From assembly GCF_003287285.1 (NCBI RefSeq), contig NZ_QMIG01000003.1, positions 347,465 through 411,464 on the forward strand: a stretch of 64,000 bases of DNA, written 5' to 3'. The DNA comes from Phytoactinopolyspora halophila. Lineage in GTDB: Bacteria > Actinomycetota > Actinomycetes > Jiangellales > Jiangellaceae. Every line of letters starts with the position of its first letter. Position 1 is the stretch's first letter. The position numbers and the translations under genes are program-made. The notes under the pieces were generated by a model that was not told where the DNA came from, did no database searches, and saw only the letters and a program-made list of their open reading frames with translations. Positions 62,201 to 64,000 of the stretch are shown here, in pieces.

Positions 62201-64000
62201 ATCTGCTCGCAGTCGAGCTCACCGTCCTCGGCATCGGTGGCGCTCACCTCGTAGGCGATGGTGTCGCCGAACTCGAAAAACCCGCCGTCGACGGGTGCGG
62301 TGACCGCAATCTCCGGTGCGGTGTTACCGGCCACGACCTCGACGTTGGCGATGTCTTGCTGGCCATCCGCGTCGGTCACGGTGAGCGCGACCGTGTAGTC
62401 GCCGGGTTCGGTGTACGTGTGCGTGGCCTCCGGCTCGGTGGAGTCAACGGTGCCGTCGCCGTCGAAGTCCCACTCGAAGGTCAGCTCCGTGCCCTCCGGG
62501 TCCGACGACGCGGAGCCGTCGAAGGTGACCTCCAGCGGTACCGGCCCGGAAAGCGGATCGGCATCGATCCGTGCCACGGGATCCCGGTTGCCTCGCACGT
62601 AGTCGATCCGGTACACGCCGGAGTCGGGGTTGTCACCGCCAAAACCGGACCCCCATTCGATCAGGTACAGCGCGCCGTCCGGCCCCCACTGCATGGCCAT
62701 CGGCCGGAGGAAGTCCCACTCGTCGAAGATCTGGTTGATGTCAACGACCTCGGAGACCGACTCGTCCAGCTGGAACGTGTACAGGTTGTTCTGGTTCCAC
62801 TCGCCGAAGATCGCCTTGCCGTCCCAGTACTCCGGCCACTGGCGGTCGGACTCCAGCTCGGCGTCGTAGCGGTAAACGCCACCGGCCATTGGCGCGCCAC
62901 CACCACCGATCTCCGGGAATTCGGGGTTGGCCGAGTACCCGTACCAGACCTCGGCCTCGATCGCCGGGGGTAGTTGGGTGATGCCGGTGTTGTTCGGCGA
63001 ATCGTTCACCGGTCCCCCGGCACAGTCGAACGGCTCCCCGGACTCCCCGGACTCGAAGTCATAGTCGACGTACGGCGTGTTGTCGCCGACGCAATAGGGC
63101 CAGCCGTAGAAGCCAGTCTCGTCGACGATGTTCCACTCCACCCGGCCGTCCGGCCCCCGCTCCGGATCGGAGCTGCCCGCGTCCGGGCCGTAGTCGGCCA
63201 CGAGCAGCGTGTCTGTGGCCGGGTCGACGCCGATGCGGAAGGGATTGCGGAAGCCCATCGCGAAGATCTCCGGCCGGGTCTGATCACCGGTGTCCTCCGA
63301 CTCGGCGAACATGTTGCCGTCCGGGATCGTGTAGCTGCCGTCATCCTCGGGATGGATGCGCAGCACCTTGCCGCTGAGACTGTTGGAGTTGGCCGCCGTT
63401 CGCTGCGCGTCCCACAGCTCGCGGCCGTCGCGTTCGTCGATCGGCGTGTAGCCGCTGGACGCGAACGGGTTGGTGTTGTCGCCGGTGGCGACGTACAGGT
63501 CGCCGTTGCCGTCGAACTCCAGGGCACCGCCGGCGTGGCAGCACTCCTCCCGGTTCGTCTCGTACTCCAGAACCACCTCTTCGCTGTCCAGGTCCAGGCT
63601 CTCCCCGTCCAGCGTGAAGCGGGACACCCGGTCGACGGCGTCACCGCCGGCCGGCGAGTAGGTGAGATACATCCAGCTGTTGCTGGCGAAGTCCGGATCG
63701 AGCGCGATGCCCATCAGGCCGAACTCCTGGCCCGTGTACACGTCGAGCGAGCCCACCGTGGTGGCCGAGCCGTCCGGCCGGATCAGCCGGACGTCGCCGT
63801 TGCGGTCGACATAGAAAACCCGCCCGTCGTCGGCCACGGCCAGCTCCATCGGATTGCTGGTGGTGTCGTCCAGCACCACTTTCTCGAAATTGTCCGGCTG
63901 GCTGGCGCCACAGCCGGTATCGGTGGTGTCGGTCACTCCGGCGGCGGTTTCGATGCCACCCAGAATGTGATCTAAAAACGCCGGCTCGGAAAACGACTCC
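59242..64000 (-). CDS. Giant secreted ThuA - sugar dehydrogenase - PKD/CBM6 protein (5' end outside window)
   Basis: At least 1585 aa in the window; the frame stays open to the right edge. It begins in the tail of a ThuA-like domain (ESFSEPAFLDHILGGIETAA), so the apparent GTG at 63936 is not the start. Next is a PQQ-type glucose/sorbosone dehydrogenase propeller with ECCHAGGALEFDGNGDLYVA and ATGDNTNPFA. Then come PKD 1 (WDFDGDGTVDS), an Ig-like domain, CBM6 (IGWIEPDDWWAWEP), PKD 2 (WQFGDGGSATGAT), two DUF1349-like domains (QQAGLMIYGDDDNYAKMM; QQGGLIVYADDDNYVKFD), two Ig-like domains and a helical tail. Very acidic. Probably binds and oxidises sugars outside the cell. Confidence 0.93.
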   Translation of the reverse strand, partial: ESFSEPAFLDHILGGIETAAGVTDTTDTGCGASQPDNFEKVVLDDTTSNPMELAVADDGRVFYVDRNGDVRLIRPDGSATTVGSLDVYTGQEFGLMGIALDPDFASNSWMYLTYSPAGGDAVDRVSRFTLDGESLDLDSEEVVLEYETNREECCHAGGALEFDGNGDLYVATGDNTNPFASSGYTPIDERDGRELWDAQRTAANSNSLSGKVLRIHPEDDGSYTIPDGNMFAESEDTGDQTRPEIFAMGFRNPFRIGVDPATDTLLVADYGPDAGSSDPERGPDGRVEWNIVDETGFYGWPYCVGDNTPYVDYDFESGESGEPFDCAGGPVNDSPNNTGITQLPPAIEAEVWYGYSANPEFPEIGGGGAPMAGGVYRYDAELESDRQWPEYWDGKAIFGEWNQNNLYTFQLDESVSEVVDINQIFDEWDFLRPMAMQWGPDGALYLIEWGSGFGGDNPDSGVYRIDYVRGNRDPVARIDADPLSGPVPLEVTFDGSASSDPEGTELTFEWDFDGDGTVDSTEPEATHTYTEPGDYTVALTVTDADGQQDIANVEVVAGNTAPEIAVTAPVDGGFFEFGDTIAYEVSATDAEDGELDCEQIVTQPGLGHDDHSHGYEQYTGCTGEFPLPGDEGHTGANIFGTVTVTVTDSGANGASPLTSQEVLVLQPKRRQAEHFDDTGRLAGSDSGGDPGVQVQDTGDTAGGGQNIGWIEPDDWWAWEPMNLTDMDGITLRAASPNDGATVEVRTGAPDGPAVSTIEVDATGDWQVYDEFTGEISGETATQSGPLYFVLIDGQLNVNWVDFGGKGVTENQRPDVEVTADPTSGTAPLDVEFSAEASDPEGDEPLTYAWQFGDGGSATGATASHTYTEAGDYTAQVTVTDSRGAQASETVTIEVDDGDGGDGEPALCLDGRSDGFDGDELDRDRWTTVIRENQDVQVDDGDLVLPASATDIYGTNNTDTPNIVLQDLPDGPFTATAKLTMEAYEAYQQAGLMIYGDDDNYAKMMLQGRDTSGVNPDARIFQFIREENGDPNEVGDSNTGELGADYPDTVWVRYISDGSDLRAAYSADGVTFTEMPQTKSLAGMEDPKIGLVALSGTGNPVTEARFDYFHITPDDTVPAAEPDDEFDGAMLDGCRWNVLRPDASGYRVADGQLEVDTSDGDIYETGDSDPANFFLQPAPHASGDGPDDWTVETKVDGSALDEQYQQGGLIVYADDDNYVKFDYVVDNAAGDPVSPRIELRSEVDDAIQNPQPNAGDLEQGVWYLRIAKSGDTYTGSYSADGETWTDMGEPVTNGALAESDIQVGLFALGGPQNESKTAMFDYFHVVEEETDTTPPSLELAADPAEPPGANGWWTAPVEVSATATDDGDGEVLIEYRMDGGDWEVYTAPVVMEEDGEHVVEAHASDGAGNVSEDEELSFGIDATAPDVVVDGVEDGGSYELGASLDVEAVAEDATSGVASVTVELDGEPVENPANLTPEVGEHSVAATVVDEAGNEAEVSVPFEVTVTFAGVFEALERFYDEGALDRAQYRQLDTHLSTGQRHVERELARPAGLAFDRFVRVAGDVADEQARAYLLEAAEHLRRHDR

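Overview
This is a high-GC actinobacterial chromosome segment. It is gene-dense, uses many GTG starts, and its operons often have 4-nt stop/start overlaps. It carries three LacI-family regulators with their own sugar or nucleoside genes, secreted sugar-active proteins built from PKD and CBM6 modules, an actinobacterial SigE-type ECF sigma factor, and NarL-type two-component genes. Several exported proteins are strikingly acidic. A saprophytic, possibly salt-tolerant soil actinomycete of the Jiangella type would fit, but that placement is an inference.

Layout, left half. Positions 1-4251 hold a CUT1-type sugar ABC importer (solute-binding protein cut by the left edge, two permeases) divergent from a LacI regulator, with two copies of a 16-bp palindromic operator between them. 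Positions 4362-8882 encode a branched-chain-type (HAAT) ABC importer in which the second permease and first ATPase are fused. Positions 8901-12300 hold a truncated toxin remnant, adenosine deaminase, nucleoside hydrolase and a second LacI regulator, which together look like a nucleoside catabolic locus. Positions 12379-16198 carry an orphan sensory-rhodopsin-transducer homologue, a dehydrogenase pseudogene and an orphan mercuric reductase. Positions 16087-22067 hold an MMPL exporter with its TetR regulator, a secreted C69-type peptidase and a DUF998 membrane protein. Positions 22120-28560 hold ilvD, an XRE/MmyB regulator, an ECF sigma factor with a membrane partner, a PCD-VOC fusion and a DinB-like protein.

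Right half. Positions 28623-33134 hold a secreted GH3 glycosidase and a divergent LacI regulator. Positions 33233-41281 hold an ABM/MarR pair, a CopZ-like chaperone, a TetR regulator, an SDR, an M28 peptidase and a phosphotransferase, mixed with several decayed genes. Positions 41883-45631 hold a compact AAA ATPase / DUF6414-like / DUF3800-like cluster, the best candidate here for an undescribed system. It is followed by a HEPN-like fragment, a YdjM-like membrane protein and a nucleotidyltransferase. Positions 48573-51767 hold an ABC-2 exporter operon with a NEW3-repeat surface protein. Positions 51996-52510 look like a toxin-antitoxin pair. Positions 52573-58423 hold an acyltransferase and phospholipase A2 pair, a two-component system and a PAP2-like enzyme. 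Positions 58481-64000 hold a methyltransferase and a giant secreted ThuA-sugar dehydrogenase protein cut by the right edge.

Two features stand out across the window. First, there are three families of dispersed palindromic intergenic elements: a 57-bp element (2 copies), a 70-74-bp hairpin (4 copies) and a 53-bp element (2 copies). Second, decayed genes are unusually dense: at least seven, including two toxin remnants, a gene with an in-frame TAG, two frameshifted genes and an internally deleted aldo/keto reductase.
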